From assembly GCF_008639165.1 (NCBI RefSeq), contig NZ_CP029197.1:868001-932000 (forward strand): a stretch of 64,000 nt of DNA, written 5' to 3'. How positions within the stretch are numbered: the first letter of the stretch is position 1; each line of letters starts with the position of its first letter. Below the pieces are notes generated by a model. That model searched no databases, was not told where the DNA came from, and saw only the letters and a list, made by a program, of their open reading frames with translations. The stretch comes from Streptomyces venezuelae ATCC 10712. GTDB taxonomy: Bacteria > Actinomycetota > Actinomycetes > Streptomycetales > Streptomycetaceae. A program made the position numbers and the translations under genes. Positions 17,309-26,483 of this stretch are shown piece after piece.

Positions 17309-17743
17309 TCAGTCGGGGTTCGCCGCCCACGAGACGGGCCTGGTGACGCCGGGCTCGGACAGGCGGGGGTCCAGCGGGTCCGGCGGGCCGGGCTGAGACT
17401 CGGCGTCGTCGGGGCGCGGGGGTTCCGGGCGCAGGAGTTCGTCGAGGGCCGTCAGGCGGATGAGCCGGAGGATCCACGGCTGGTCGCAGACGAGCCGCCA
17501 GCGCGCGCCGTTCTGGCGGGTGCGTCCGGCACAGTGGGCGAGGAGGCCGAGTCCGGTGGCGTCGCAGAAGGTGAGGCGCCGGATGTCGACGGTCAGGGCG
17601 TCGGACTCCCGGACGAGGGCGTCCAGCTCGGGCCGCAGGTGCCGTACGAGGACGAGGTCGAGCTCACCGCGGAGGACGGCGACGGTGTCACCGCCGGTCG
17701 AGCGGACGACGAGGTACGGGTCATGACGGGGGATCAGCTGCAT
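17309..17743 (-). CDS. STAS-domain anti-sigma factor antagonist
   Basis: A 144-residue protein with a clear STAS domain: LVVRSTGGDTVAVLRGELDL, DALTVDIRRLTFCDATGLGL (phospho-acceptor loop as DATGLG, with Thr in place of Ser) and NGARWRLVCDQPWILRLIRL. The last 40 residues are Pro/Asp-rich and probably disordered. Such proteins capture RsbW-like anti-sigma factors, freeing SigB/SigF-like sigma factors under stress. Start 17743 has GGAG 6 nt upstream. It sits in the same direction as the NTF2-like gene upstream, with 187 bp between, so it probably has its own promoter. Confidence 0.85.
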   Translation of the reverse strand: MQLIPRHDPYLVVRSTGGDTVAVLRGELDLVLVRHLRPELDALVRESDALTVDIRRLTFCDATGLGLLAHCAGRTRQNGARWRLVCDQPWILRLIRLTALDELLRPEPPRPDDAESQPGPPDPLDPRLSEPGVTRPVSWAANPD

Positions 17744-17930
17744 CGGACGCTCCACAGGGTGGCTCCATGTGTCGCTTCGAGCGTGGCCGCCCCGCCGCCG
17801 GGAGGGACGTTTCGCCTTGGCCGCTGTCACCTGAATCGGTGAACGGCCGGGCCGTCCGATCTCGACCGTACGCCCGATCTCCACGTCCGCGTACGAGCGC
17901 CGCCGCTCCCCCGCCGTCCTCAGCCGTCGC

Positions 17931-18371
17931 TCACCGCTCGCCGTCGGCGGGCGTCCCCGCCGACCCGGCCGACGCCTCGGCTCCGCCGAAGGCCTCCGCC
18001 TTGACGCGGTCGAACTGGGCGCCCATGGCGGCGGACAGGGCCTGCGCGGCGGACAGGGGCCGGACCATGACCATGAAGTCGTCGATCTTGCCCTCCTCGT
18101 CCATGTGGAGGAAGTCGCAGCCGTTGATCTCCATGTCGCCGACCTTCGCCGTGAAGACGAGGGCGTGGTCCCGGCCGTCCGCGCTCGCGATCTCCCGTAC
18201 GTAGCGGAAGTCGGAGAAGACGCGCATGACCGCGCGCAGGATCGCCGCCGTGATGGCCTTGCCGGGGTACGGCCGGAAGGCCACCGGGCTGGTGAAGACG
18301 ACGTCCTCGGCGAGGAGCGCCTCGACGGCGGCGTGGTCCATGGCCTCGACGGCCTTGCGGAAGGGGTGCAC
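17931..18371 (-). CDS. NTF2-like (SnoaL-type) small protein
   Basis: A 146-residue alpha+beta-barrel protein: AVEAMDHAAVEALLAEDVVF, then FRPYPGKAITAAILRAVM, DHALVFTAKVGDMEINGCDF and LHMDEEGKIDDFMVMVRP, the usual order of the SnoaL/NTF2-like fold. Family roles range from cyclases and epoxide hydrolases to unknown stress proteins, so function cannot be assigned. The GTG start at 18371 has AGGAG 7 nt upstream. The C-terminal 25 residues are Ala/Gly-rich. Confidence 0.8.
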   Translation of the reverse strand: MHPFRKAVEAMDHAAVEALLAEDVVFTSPVAFRPYPGKAITAAILRAVMRVFSDFRYVREIASADGRDHALVFTAKVGDMEINGCDFLHMDEEGKIDDFMVMVRPLSAAQALSAAMGAQFDRVKAEAFGGAEASAGSAGTPADGER

Positions 18372-18412
18372 GGCAGGCTCCTATGCAACTTGTTGATTAG
18401 GTGCACTTGCAG
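18372..18412 (-). promoter_or_regulatory. AT-rich promoter/operator region of the NTF2-like gene
   Basis: This 41-bp gap before the NTF2-like gene holds CAACTTGTTG (18386-18395, inverted repeat CAAC/GTTG) and a near direct repeat GCAACTTG / GCACTTG (18385-18392 and 18403-18409). The base composition is markedly more AT-rich than its surroundings. This suggests a repressor site overlapping the promoter; the regulator is not adjacent. Confidence 0.35.
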
Positions 18413-19744
18413 CTAACCGCATCCTCCGGGCCGCGTCCAGGCCCCACGTCCAGGCCGTCCGTCCTGGGCCTCCCGGCGCAGCGGCGGGACGCTCAGCGTC
18501 GTCCAGGCGCGCAGCGCCCACTCGACCGGGCCGCTCCGGTACCTGCGGAGCCACCACCGGCTCGCCACGACCTGCGCGGCGAAGAGCGCGAGGGCGATCG
18601 CCAGGACGCCCGCCGGCGGCACCCGGCCGACGAGGCCCGCCCCGTACCCGGTGAACAGCAGGGCGCACACGAGGGACTGGGTGAGGTAGCCGGTCAGCGT
18701 CATGCTGCCGACCGGGCCGAGCAGGGCCACCGTCCGCCGGCCGAACCGCCCCTGGGTGAGCCGGAGCACCGTGGCGCCGTACGCCGCAGAGAGCAGCGGC
18801 GCGGTGAGCAGGTCGATCCCGATGGCGAGGATCTGGAACGCGTCCCCCGCGTCCGCCAGGTTCCCCCAGGCGTACACGCCGGCCCCGAGGAGTCCCACCG
18901 TGAAGCCCGCCCACTGGAGCCGGACCAGGGTCGCGCGGTGGCGGGCGAGGTCGCCGAGGGCACGCGCCCGCCCGGCCGCGAGGCCGAGGAAGAAGGCCGC
19001 GAGGCTGGCCGGTGCCTGGAGGAAGATCAGCGCGAACACGAACTCGGAGAGCTCCGCGAGGTGCTGGCCGATCACCGAGCCGGGACCGCCGCGCAGCGCC
19101 TGCGTGGCCCGCTCGGCCTCCGCCGCCGCACCCGCGTCGGGGACGTCCGCCCCGCCCATCAGGAACACGCCCGCCGCGAGCAGGAGGTAGAGGGAGGCGG
19201 TCACGGTCAGCAGGATCACGGCGGTGCGGACGGCGGCGCGAGGGCGGACCCGGCGGGCCGCGAACAGGATCAGGCCGAGGAGCGCGTACGTGGTGAGGAT
19301 GTCACCGGAGAACAGCAGGACGGCGTGCAGCACCCCGAGGACGAAGAGGCCTGTGAGACGCCGCAGGAAGCGCGGGGCGAAGCGGACGCCGTCCCGCTCG
19401 GCGGAGGCCAGCTGGAGGGTGAAGCTGTAGCCGAAGAGGAACGAGAAGAGCAGGAAGAACTTCGACTCGAAGAACAGCGCGACGAACCACCGGACCGCGC
19501 CGTCGAGCGGCGAGTCGAAGCCGGGCTCCGCCAGGCCGACCCCGTGGTACGCCGACGCCTGGAAGCCGATGTTGACGAGCAGGATCCCCAGCAGGGCGAA
19601 GCCGCGCAGGGCGTCGACCTGCGCGAGCCGCGCGCCCGGCCGTTCGCCGCCGCCCTCTCCGGCACCACCGGCACCGCCGGCACTTCCCGCACGTCCGACC
19701 GGCCCGTCGTCGGCACCCGGTTCCGCCGCCGCTGACAGCGTCAT
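18413..19744 (-). CDS. DUF418 family membrane protein
   Basis: About 443 residues with roughly ten hydrophobic helices and the DUF418 hallmarks: ARLAQVDALRGFALLGILLV at the start of the domain, FFESKFFLLFSFLFGYSF, and a conserved C-terminal block GPVGSMTLTGYLTQS with RYRSGPVEWALRAWT near the end. Family members (YeiB-like) are inner-membrane proteins of unknown function, sometimes linked to acyl transfer or transport. Start 19744 has GGGGGGAAGAAA in front; an ATG at 19774 is also in frame. A Gly/Ala-rich, probably disordered 40-residue leader precedes the first helix. Confidence 0.85.
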   Translation of the reverse strand: MTLSAAAEPGADDGPVGRAGSAGGAGGAGEGGGERPGARLAQVDALRGFALLGILLVNIGFQASAYHGVGLAEPGFDSPLDGAVRWFVALFFESKFFLLFSFLFGYSFTLQLASAERDGVRFAPRFLRRLTGLFVLGVLHAVLLFSGDILTTYALLGLILFAARRVRPRAAVRTAVILLTVTASLYLLLAAGVFLMGGADVPDAGAAAEAERATQALRGGPGSVIGQHLAELSEFVFALIFLQAPASLAAFFLGLAAGRARALGDLARHRATLVRLQWAGFTVGLLGAGVYAWGNLADAGDAFQILAIGIDLLTAPLLSAAYGATVLRLTQGRFGRRTVALLGPVGSMTLTGYLTQSLVCALLFTGYGAGLVGRVPPAGVLAIALALFAAQVVASRWWLRRYRSGPVEWALRAWTTLSVPPLRREAQDGRPGRGAWTRPGGCG

Positions 19745-19801
19745 TTTCTTCCCCCCGTACTTCTCGATCGACACATGATCGTATCGATCGCGGACGGGCC
19801 G

Positions 19802-21052
19802 TCAGGCCGGGCCGCCGCCCGGGCCGGTCACCGCCGCCAGCGGAACGCGCCGGAACTCCAGCGTCTCGTACGGGCTCTTCGTCCCCGTCTCGTGAAGCAG
19901 TCCGATCGTCTCCCCGTCCAGCTGGACCAGGTCCGAGTACGCGCCCTTCCGCCCGGACACGGTCAGCGTCCTCGTGAAGGTCAGCCCGCCGTCGCGGCTG
20001 CTCCAGAGGGCCGGTGCGACCCGGGCGTCCGGGACCGACGGGGCCGAGAACAGCAGCGTGCCGCCCGGCCCGCCCACGTACAGGAGACTGCCCTGCACCA
20101 CGGGCACGGCGTCCAGGGCGGGTTGCGGCGCGAAGGGGCGCTCGATGCTCAGGCCGCCGTCGCCGGACGTGGTGTCCGCGCGGTTGCCCGGGCCGTTCCC
20201 CAGCTGGTCGCGTGCGCTGAAGTACAGCCTGCCGTCGGGGAGTTCCGCCACGGCCGACTCGTTGGCGTTGACCTGCCCGTCGTAGGTGTCGTCGACGAAG
20301 CCGAGGCGCCAGGACCTGCCGCCGTCGTCGCTGTAGAGCGCGTGGGCCCCGTAGTACCGGGGTTCGCGGCCGGTGTCGGCCGAGCCTTCGGGCGGCGCCG
20401 CCGAGTGGTTGGCGGGGACGACCAGCCGCCCCGCGTGCGGGCCGTGGCGGAGGGTCACGGCGTGGCCGGGCCCGGTGGCGTACCAGCGCCAGCCGGGCCG
20501 TTTCACCTGGGCCGTGATCTCCCTCGGCGCCGAGAACGTCCGGCCGTCGTCGGCGCTGCGCTGCACGAAGACCCGGCGGCCGCGCGCCGCCGGGACCTGG
20601 CCGGCGAGGATCCGGCTCTCCGTCGCCTCGGCGCCGTTGAAGGAGCTGACGAGGACCACGTCGCCGGTGCGCGGGTCCACCACCGGGGCGGGGTTGCCAC
20701 GGGTGTCGCCCCGGCCGTCGGCGGCGATCCGCTGGGGCTCCCAGGTGCAGCCGCCGTCCTCCGACCGCCGCACGACGATGTCGATGGCGCCGCTGTCACC
20801 GCCGCCGGCCGCCCGTCCCTCGGCGAAGGCCAGCACCGTGCCGGCCGGGGTCCGCACGACGGCCGGGATGCGGTAGCCGACGTACCCGCCGGCCCCCGCG
20901 GTGAACGGGACGGAGGTCGTGCAGCCGGCGCCCGGCCCCGCACGGCCGGGCGCCGGCTCCCCCCGTCCCGATGGTTCCGTCAGCCCCGCGACGAGCAGCC
21001 CCGCCGCCACGACGACGGCTGCCGCCGCCGCTCCCACGGCTCCACGCCCCAC
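19802..21052 (-). CDS. Secreted exo-alpha-sialidase (GH33-like)
   Basis: A 416-residue protein with an N-terminal hydrophobic segment (about residues 7-24, signal peptide or anchor) and a six-bladed propeller fold. It has the YRIPAVV motif of the arginine triad near the start and four Asp-boxes, SEDGGCTW, SADDGRTF, SDDGGRSW and SRDGGLTF. NESAVAELPDGRLYFSARD and the late GKGAYSDLVQLD resemble catalytic-Glu and Tyr regions of bacterial sialidases. It should release terminal sialic acids from host or environmental glycans outside the cell. The GTG start has AGGGGG 6 nt upstream. Transport and catabolism genes for sialic acid are not nearby. Confidence 0.87.
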   Translation of the reverse strand: MGRGAVGAAAAAVVVAAGLLVAGLTEPSGRGEPAPGRAGPGAGCTTSVPFTAGAGGYVGYRIPAVVRTPAGTVLAFAEGRAAGGGDSGAIDIVVRRSEDGGCTWEPQRIAADGRGDTRGNPAPVVDPRTGDVVLVSSFNGAEATESRILAGQVPAARGRRVFVQRSADDGRTFSAPREITAQVKRPGWRWYATGPGHAVTLRHGPHAGRLVVPANHSAAPPEGSADTGREPRYYGAHALYSDDGGRSWRLGFVDDTYDGQVNANESAVAELPDGRLYFSARDQLGNGPGNRADTTSGDGGLSIERPFAPQPALDAVPVVQGSLLYVGGPGGTLLFSAPSVPDARVAPALWSSRDGGLTFTRTLTVSGRKGAYSDLVQLDGETIGLLHETGTKSPYETLEFRRVPLAAVTGPGGGPA

Positions 21053-21220
21053 GGGTGCCCCCTGCCGTTCCGCCGCCGCTCCGGCGCGTCGCGGCTCACC
21101 GGCCGAAGATCACCTCCGTGGGAGACCACGGCCTGAACACCCGGACAACACCGGACCGCGCGGAGGCGAAATCCGCGGAGGTACGAGCCGTGGCCGCGCG
21201 GCGCGGCTGCCTGCGGGGTG

Positions 21221-22633
21221 TCAGCCCGCGAACTCCGCCATCCACGCCTCCACCTCGGACGAGGAGCGCGGGAGTCCCGCCGACAGGTTCTCGTGGCCGT
21301 CCTCGGTGACCACGAGGTCGTCCTCGATGCGGACGCCGATGCCGCGCCACTCCTCCGGCACGGTGAGGTCGTCGGGCTGGAAGTAGAGCCCGGGCTCGAC
21401 GGTGAGCACCATGCCCGGTTCGAGGACGCCGTCGACGTACTCCGCCGTGCGGGCCTGCGCGCAGTCGTGGACGTCGAGGCCGAGCATGTGGCCGGTGCCG
21501 GCCATGGTGAAGCGGCGCTGGAGACCGAGGGCGTACGCGCGGTCGACCGGGCCCTCGATGAAGCCCCACTCGACGAGGCGCGCCGTCAGGTGCCGCTGGG
21601 ACGCCTCGTGGAAGTCGCGGTACGGGGCGCCCGGCTTCACCGCGGCCATGCCGGCCTCCTGCGCCTCGTACACCGCGTCGTACACCTGGCGCTGGACCGG
21701 GGTGAAGGTGCCGCTGATGGGCAGGGTGCGGGTGACGTCGGCGGTGTAGAGGGAGTGGGTCTCCACGCCGGCGTCGAGGAGGAGGAGTTCGCCGGGGCGG
21801 ACCGGGCCGTCGTTGTCCGTCCAGTGCATGATCGTGGCGTGCTCGCCGGCGGCGCAGATGGAGCCGTAGCCGACGGCGTTGCCCTCCAGACGGGCCCGGC
21901 GGAAGAAGGTGCCCTCGATCCAGCGCTCGGAGGAGGCGACGGCCCGGGAGAGCTCGCCCACGCAGTCGGTGAAGCCGCGGACGGTGGAATCGACGGCCTT
22001 GCGCATCTCGCCGAGTTCCCAGGCGTCCTTGACGAGCCGCAGTTCGGAGAGCGCCTCCTCCAGCTCGTCGTCGCGGTCCTCGTCGGTGCTGACGGCGGCT
22101 TCGAGGGCGGGGTCGTGGCCGCGGACGATCCGGGTGGGCACGCCGGTGACGGCGGCCAGGTCGGCGGCGGCGCCGCGGACGTCGCGGCAGGGCAGTCCGA
22201 GGAGGATCTCGGACTCGGCGAGGGTGCGGCGGCGGCCCATCCACAGTTCGGCGGTGTAGCCGATCCAGAACTCGTCGTTCTCCCGGCTGTCGCGGGGCAA
22301 CTGGTAGCAGTAGGCGTCGTGGCCGCCGTCCGCGCGGGGTTCGAGCACCAGGGCCCCGTCGCGGGCCTGGTCGCCGGTCATGTGCACATAGCCGGTGTAC
22401 GGGCGGAAGGGGTACGTGTCGTCGTTGGAGCGGGTCTTCAGGTTGCCGGAGGGGATGACGAGCCGTTCGCCGGGGAAGCGCGCGGAGAGCGCGGCGCGGC
22501 GGGCGGCCGCGTACGGCGCCTGCTCGGCGGGCTCGGTCCCGCGCCGCTCGCTGTTCGCCCAGCCGGTGCGCATGAGGCGGGAGAGTTCCTCGGAGACGCC
22601 TTCGTAGAGGCCGTTCTTGCGACCCTTCGCCAC
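21221..22633 (-). CDS. pepP: Xaa-Pro aminopeptidase (aminopeptidase P, M24B)
   Basis: About 470 residues. A creatinase N-terminal domain precedes a pita-bread domain with all five metal ligands: Asp in LLLLDAGVE, Asp in TADVTRTLP, His in GTGHMLGLDVHD, Glu in LTVEPGLYF and Glu in GVRIEDDLVV. It removes the N-terminal residue from peptides with proline at position 2, using two Mn or similar ions. The GTG start at 22633 is set by AAGGAG 6 nt upstream; the longer upstream reading is unlikely. It is divergent from the regulator at 22782. Confidence 0.93.
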   Translation of the reverse strand: MAKGRKNGLYEGVSEELSRLMRTGWANSERRGTEPAEQAPYAAARRAALSARFPGERLVIPSGNLKTRSNDDTYPFRPYTGYVHMTGDQARDGALVLEPRADGGHDAYCYQLPRDSRENDEFWIGYTAELWMGRRRTLAESEILLGLPCRDVRGAAADLAAVTGVPTRIVRGHDPALEAAVSTDEDRDDELEEALSELRLVKDAWELGEMRKAVDSTVRGFTDCVGELSRAVASSERWIEGTFFRRARLEGNAVGYGSICAAGEHATIMHWTDNDGPVRPGELLLLDAGVETHSLYTADVTRTLPISGTFTPVQRQVYDAVYEAQEAGMAAVKPGAPYRDFHEASQRHLTARLVEWGFIEGPVDRAYALGLQRRFTMAGTGHMLGLDVHDCAQARTAEYVDGVLEPGMVLTVEPGLYFQPDDLTVPEEWRGIGVRIEDDLVVTEDGHENLSAGLPRSSSEVEAWMAEFAG

Positions 22634-22781
22634 GTCCTGCTCCTTCTTCCGGATGAGTGCCTGGTAACGCCGTGGTGCGACGGCTCCCGGACGGTACTGC
22701 GCCGGGAGCGCCCCGGTTGCCGAAGACCGCCACTGGCACGGATCGGACACGGGCGGGCGCGGCGGAGCCGATAATCGACGC

Positions 22782-23765
22782 ATGGCGAACGAGAGACTCG
22801 GCGAGGCCCTGCGACTCCTGGGCATCGGCCCGGAGGCGGTGCGGGTCTACCGCTCGCTCCTGGAGCTCGGGCCCGCGCCGCTGGCCGATGTCGGCGCGGC
22901 GGCCGGTTTGGCGGGGGCCGAGCTGGCGGCCGCGTACGGGGAGCTGGTCGCTTCGGGGCTCGCGAGCGCCGCCGAGGCGGGGCGGGACACGGTGGCGCCG
23001 GTGCCGCCGGCCGCCGGCCTGGAGATCCTCGGGCGGCGGCGGGCCGCCGAGCTCGACGAGTCCCGGATCACCGTCGGCGGCGCGTTCGACGCGTTCCGCC
23101 GGCAGCGGCTCACCGGATACCAGGACCCGCTGGTGGAGGTCGTCACGGGGGACGCCATCGGGCTCCGGATGCGCCAGGCGTGGACGAGCGCCCGGGAGCA
23201 GATCCGGCAGCTGGACTCACCGCCGTACTTCCCGCTGGACGGCGCCACGGAGGACGCGCTGGCGACGCTGGCGCGCGGGGTGACGCAGCGGGTCGTCTAC
23301 TCGCGGGAGTCGCTGGAGCACCCGGGGCAGCTGGAGAACTCCATCGAGCCCTGCATCGAGGCCGGGGAGCAGGCGCGGGTGCTGCCGTCGGTGCCGGTCA
23401 AGCTGGTGATCATCGACGACGCGTACGCGCTGGTCGCCCTGTCGATCAGGGAGACCGACGTGTACAACACGATGCTGGTCGTGCAGCCGTGCGGGCTGCT
23501 GTCCGCGCTGGTGGCGCTGTTCGAACAGGCCTGGCAGAACGCGCTGCCGTTCCACGGCCGTTCGGCGCGGCCGGCGGGGCTGCTGCCCGCCGACCGCCGG
23601 CTGCTGCGGCTGCTCGCGGCGGGGGCGGGCGACGAGGTGATCGCCCGGGAGCTCGGGGTCAGCCGTCGGACGCTCTTCCGCCGCGTGCAGGTCCTGATGG
23701 CCCGCCTGGGTGCTACAAGCCGGTTCCAGATGGCGCTGCAGGCACAGCGCTCGGGCTGGCTGTGA
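22782..23765 (+). CDS. TrmB-like/LuxR-like helix-turn-helix regulator
   Basis: A 327-residue protein with an N-terminal winged helix of the TrmB kind (LGIGPEAVRVYRSLLELG), a central ligand-like region with VKLVIIDDAYALVALS, and a C-terminal HTH (DRRLLRLLAAGAGDEVIARE, then SRRTLFRRVQVLMARLGA). It belongs to a group common in streptomycetes and generally of unknown target. Its last 53 bp overlap the convergent prolyl oligopeptidase gene, and it is divergent from pepP, so either peptidase gene could be a target (inference). Confidence 0.85.
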   Translation: MANERLGEALRLLGIGPEAVRVYRSLLELGPAPLADVGAAAGLAGAELAAAYGELVASGLASAAEAGRDTVAPVPPAAGLEILGRRRAAELDESRITVGGAFDAFRRQRLTGYQDPLVEVVTGDAIGLRMRQAWTSAREQIRQLDSPPYFPLDGATEDALATLARGVTQRVVYSRESLEHPGQLENSIEPCIEAGEQARVLPSVPVKLVIIDDAYALVALSIRETDVYNTMLVVQPCGLLSALVALFEQAWQNALPFHGRSARPAGLLPADRRLLRLLAAGAGDEVIARELGVSRRTLFRRVQVLMARLGATSRFQMALQAQRSGWL

Positions 23766-25815
23766 GCGGGCCGGGGACGGTCGGCGACCCGGGGGCCGCG
23801 AGCTGCTGCCACAGATAGGTGTGGACGAGCGCGCTGTTGTGGGCGGCCTGTTCGTTGTCTCCGGCGCCCGCGTGGCCCCCGCCGGTGTTCTCGTAGAAGA
23901 GCACCCGGTGGCCGAGTTCCCGCAGCCGGGCGGCCGTCTTCCGGGCGTGTCCGGGGTGGACGCGATCGTCGCGGGTCGACGTCATGAGGAGGACCGGCGG
24001 ATAGGGCCGGTCCGCCGCCAGCAGGTGGTACGGGGAGATCGCGGCGAGGTGGGGGCGGTCGGCGGGGTCGTCCGGGTCGCCGTACTCGGCGATCCAGGAG
24101 GCGCCCGCGAGCAGCTTGTGGAAGCGGGTCATGTCGAGCAGCGGCACCTGGGCGACGATCGCGCCGAACAGCTCCGGGTGGCGGGTGAGCATCGCGCCCA
24201 TGAGGAGTCCGCCGTTGCTGCCGCCCTTCGCGCCCAGCATGGCGGGGGTGGTGATGCCGCGCGCGACGAGGTCCTTCGCGACGGCGGCGAAGTCCTCGAA
24301 GGCCCGGGGGCGTTCGGCGCCGAGCGCGGCCTGGTGCCAGTCGGGGCCGTACTCGCCGCCGCCGCGGATGTTCGCGATGACGTAGGTGCCGCCGCGCTCC
24401 AGCCACGCGCGGCCGGTCACCGCCGCGTACGACGGGGTGAGGGACACCTCGAACCCGCCGTAGCCGTAGAGCAGCGCGGGGCCCGGGCCGGGCGTGGTGG
24501 TGCGGTCGGGGCCGATGACGAAGTACGGCACGCGGGTGCCGTCGGCGGAGGTCGCGAAGTGCTGCCCGACGGTGAGGCCGGTGGTGTCGAAGCGGTGCGG
24601 GGCCTGCTTGAGCACCTCGGTCCCGGCGCCGATCCGGCCGAGGTGGAGGGTGGAGGGCTGGAGGAACCCGGACACGTCGAGGAAGTACTCGTCGGACTCG
24701 TCCGGGTCGGTGTCGACGACGCTGACGGCGGAGAGTTCGGGGACCCCGACGAGCGGCTCCCGGGTCCAGCCGCCCTCGGCGGCGGGCGTGAGCACCTCGA
24801 TCCGGGTGCTGACGTCCCGCATGGTCTCCAGGATGAGGTGGTTGCGGGTCCAGGTGTGCCCGGCGAGGGCGGTCCGCGCGTCGGGGGTGAACAGCACCTC
24901 GGGTGTGCGGTCGCCGGCCAGGAAGGCGTCGAAGCCGAAGGCGAGGAGGGAGCCGGTCGGCTGCCCGAGCCAGGGGGACTTCAGGGTGACGATCAGGTAC
25001 TGCCGGTGGGCGTAGGCGTCGGCGTCGTCCGGTACGTCGATCCGTACGCGGGTGCCGTCGGGCCGCAGCAGGTGGGTCTCGCTCCGGAAGAAGTCCGGCG
25101 AGCGCCCGACGAACTCCCGCTCGAAGCCGGGCGTGGAGTCCCGGTAGCCCCAGGCGGCGACGTCCGCCCGCTCGCCCTCGTAGACGAGCTCGGACGCCTC
25201 GACGGGTGTCCCGCGCCGCCAGCGGCGCACGGTGCGCGGATAGCCGGAGTCGGTCAGCGAGTCCGGTCCCAGGTCCGTCCCGACGAGGACGGTGTCGGGT
25301 CCGGCCCAGCCGATCCGGGTCTTCGCCTCGGGCAGCCGGAAGCCGTCGGCGACGAACTCCCGGGTCCCGAGGTCGAATTCGCGCACCACGACGGCGTCCC
25401 CGCCGTCGCGCGAGAGCCGGACGAGGGCGCGGTCGAAGTCCGGGCGGCGGACGTTCGCCCCGTCCCAGACCCACTTCTCGCCCTCGGCCTCGGCCAGCGC
25501 GTCGACGTCGAGCAGCACCTCCCAGTCGGGCTCGTCCTGCCGGTACGACTCCAGGGTCGTGCGCCGCCACAGCCCGCGCACATGCCCGGCGTCACGCCAG
25601 AAGTTGTAGAGGTACGCGCCGCGCCGCACGGTGTAGGGAATGCGGTCGGAGGCGTCGAGCACCTCCCGCAGCCGGGCCTTCAGCGGACCGAAGCCGTCGT
25701 CCGCGGTCACCGCCCCGGCCGTCTCGGCGTTCCGCTCGGCCACCCATGCGAGCGCGGCCTCGCCCGAGATGTCCTCCAGCCACAGGTACGGGTCGTCCTC
25801 GCTCGCGTTCCGCAT
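23713..25815 (-). CDS. Prolyl oligopeptidase family serine peptidase (S9A)
   Basis: A 700-residue protein. An N-terminal seven-bladed propeller starts DDPYLWLEDISGEAALAWV, the family opening. The alpha/beta hydrolase domain has GAKGGSNGGLL (catalytic Ser), TSTRDDRVHP (Asp) and ENTGGGHAG (His). Family enzymes cleave short peptides after proline; no signal peptide is visible, so it is probably cytoplasmic. A Pro/Ser/Ala-rich C-terminal tail of about 25 residues beyond the domain is encoded in the segment that overlaps the convergent regulator gene. It lies 4 bp downstream of the nitrobindin gene and is likely co-transcribed with it. Confidence 0.93.
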   Translation of the reverse strand: MRNASEDDPYLWLEDISGEAALAWVAERNAETAGAVTADDGFGPLKARLREVLDASDRIPYTVRRGAYLYNFWRDAGHVRGLWRRTTLESYRQDEPDWEVLLDVDALAEAEGEKWVWDGANVRRPDFDRALVRLSRDGGDAVVVREFDLGTREFVADGFRLPEAKTRIGWAGPDTVLVGTDLGPDSLTDSGYPRTVRRWRRGTPVEASELVYEGERADVAAWGYRDSTPGFEREFVGRSPDFFRSETHLLRPDGTRVRIDVPDDADAYAHRQYLIVTLKSPWLGQPTGSLLAFGFDAFLAGDRTPEVLFTPDARTALAGHTWTRNHLILETMRDVSTRIEVLTPAAEGGWTREPLVGVPELSAVSVVDTDPDESDEYFLDVSGFLQPSTLHLGRIGAGTEVLKQAPHRFDTTGLTVGQHFATSADGTRVPYFVIGPDRTTTPGPGPALLYGYGGFEVSLTPSYAAVTGRAWLERGGTYVIANIRGGGEYGPDWHQAALGAERPRAFEDFAAVAKDLVARGITTPAMLGAKGGSNGGLLMGAMLTRHPELFGAIVAQVPLLDMTRFHKLLAGASWIAEYGDPDDPADRPHLAAISPYHLLAADRPYPPVLLMTSTRDDRVHPGHARKTAARLRELGHRVLFYENTGGGHAGAGDNEQAAHNSALVHTYLWQQLAAPGSPTVPGPLTASPSAVPAAPSGTGL

Positions 25816-25819
25816 GGTG

Positions 25820-26368
25820 CTACTTCCCGTCCTCGCGTCGCAGTCGTGCCGAAAGGTGGTGCTGCAGCCGCTGTCCGACGGCCGCCAGGTCGTGGACGAA
25901 GTCGAGGGTGTCGCCGTCCGTCAGGGTGTAGCGGCGGCGGGTGGCCTCGACGTGCTTGGCCGTGGGGGCCAGCGCGACCGTGTGGGTGGTGAGGTCGACC
26001 GCGCCGTCCTCCACCCGGCCGACCATGATCTCGGCGATCCCGGTGGGCTGGGTGATCAGCGCCTCGATCAGCCCCTCCGGCTTGAGCCGCCACCAGCCGC
26101 TCTCACGGGCCGCCGGGCGCAGCGGGGCGCCGTCGGCGCCGGTCAGCCAGGCGCGCGCCTCGTAGTGCAGGAAGGGCCGGCCGTCGTGGCTGAAGGTGAC
26201 CTCCTGGGCGTACGTGAAGTCCTCGGCGAGCGTCGGGTACTCGCCCCGTCCCGTACCGGTCCAGGTGCCGAGCAGCCCGGTCACCGGCGCGAGCAGCTCG
26301 TGCGGCGCGGGTGCGGCGTCCGGCCGGAGGGCGTCGGGGTACGGGTGCTGCCGTTCGCGGTCGGTCAT
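25820..26368 (-). CDS. Nitrobindin family heme-binding protein (FABP-like)
   Basis: A 182-residue beta-barrel protein with the diagnostic GxWxGxG motif ([15 protein letters not shown], about residues 33-47), then [10 protein letters not shown] and [11 protein letters not shown]. The C-terminal [13 protein letters not shown] should contain the proximal heme histidine. Nitrobindins bind ferric heme in an all-beta barrel and can isomerise peroxynitrite or bind NO. It precedes the prolyl oligopeptidase gene by 4 bp, suggesting one transcript. A possible terminator hairpin of the upstream iron operon lies just before its start. Confidence 0.9.
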   Translation of the reverse strand: MTDRERQHPYPDALRPDAAPAPHELLAPVTGLLGTWTGTGRGEYPTLAEDFTYAQEVTFSHDGRPFLHYEARAWLTGADGAPLRPAARESGWWRLKPEGLIEALITQPTGIAEIMVGRVEDGAVDLTTHTVALAPTAKHVEATRRRYTLTDGDTLDFVHDLAAVGQRLQHHLSARLRREDGK

Positions 26369-26395
26369 CGTGAGTGCTCCTGGGTCGGGTCCTCT

Positions 26396-26429
26396 GCCGG
26401 AGGGCAGCTTAGGTCGTCCGCCCTCCGGC
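26396..26429 (-). terminator. Hairpin after the siderophore-iron operon
   Basis: GCCGGAGGGC (26396-26405) and GCCCTCCGGC (26420-26429) are perfect 10-bp inverted arms with a 14-nt loop. The hairpin lies between the permease stop (26484) and the nitrobindin start (26368) on the minus strand, and no T-tract follows. It is placed to end the iron-uptake transcript. Confidence 0.55.
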
Positions 26430-26483
26430 CCGACGGCCGAGACACCCGGCTGGGCCCGTCCGACCCTGATCCGCCGGACAGCT

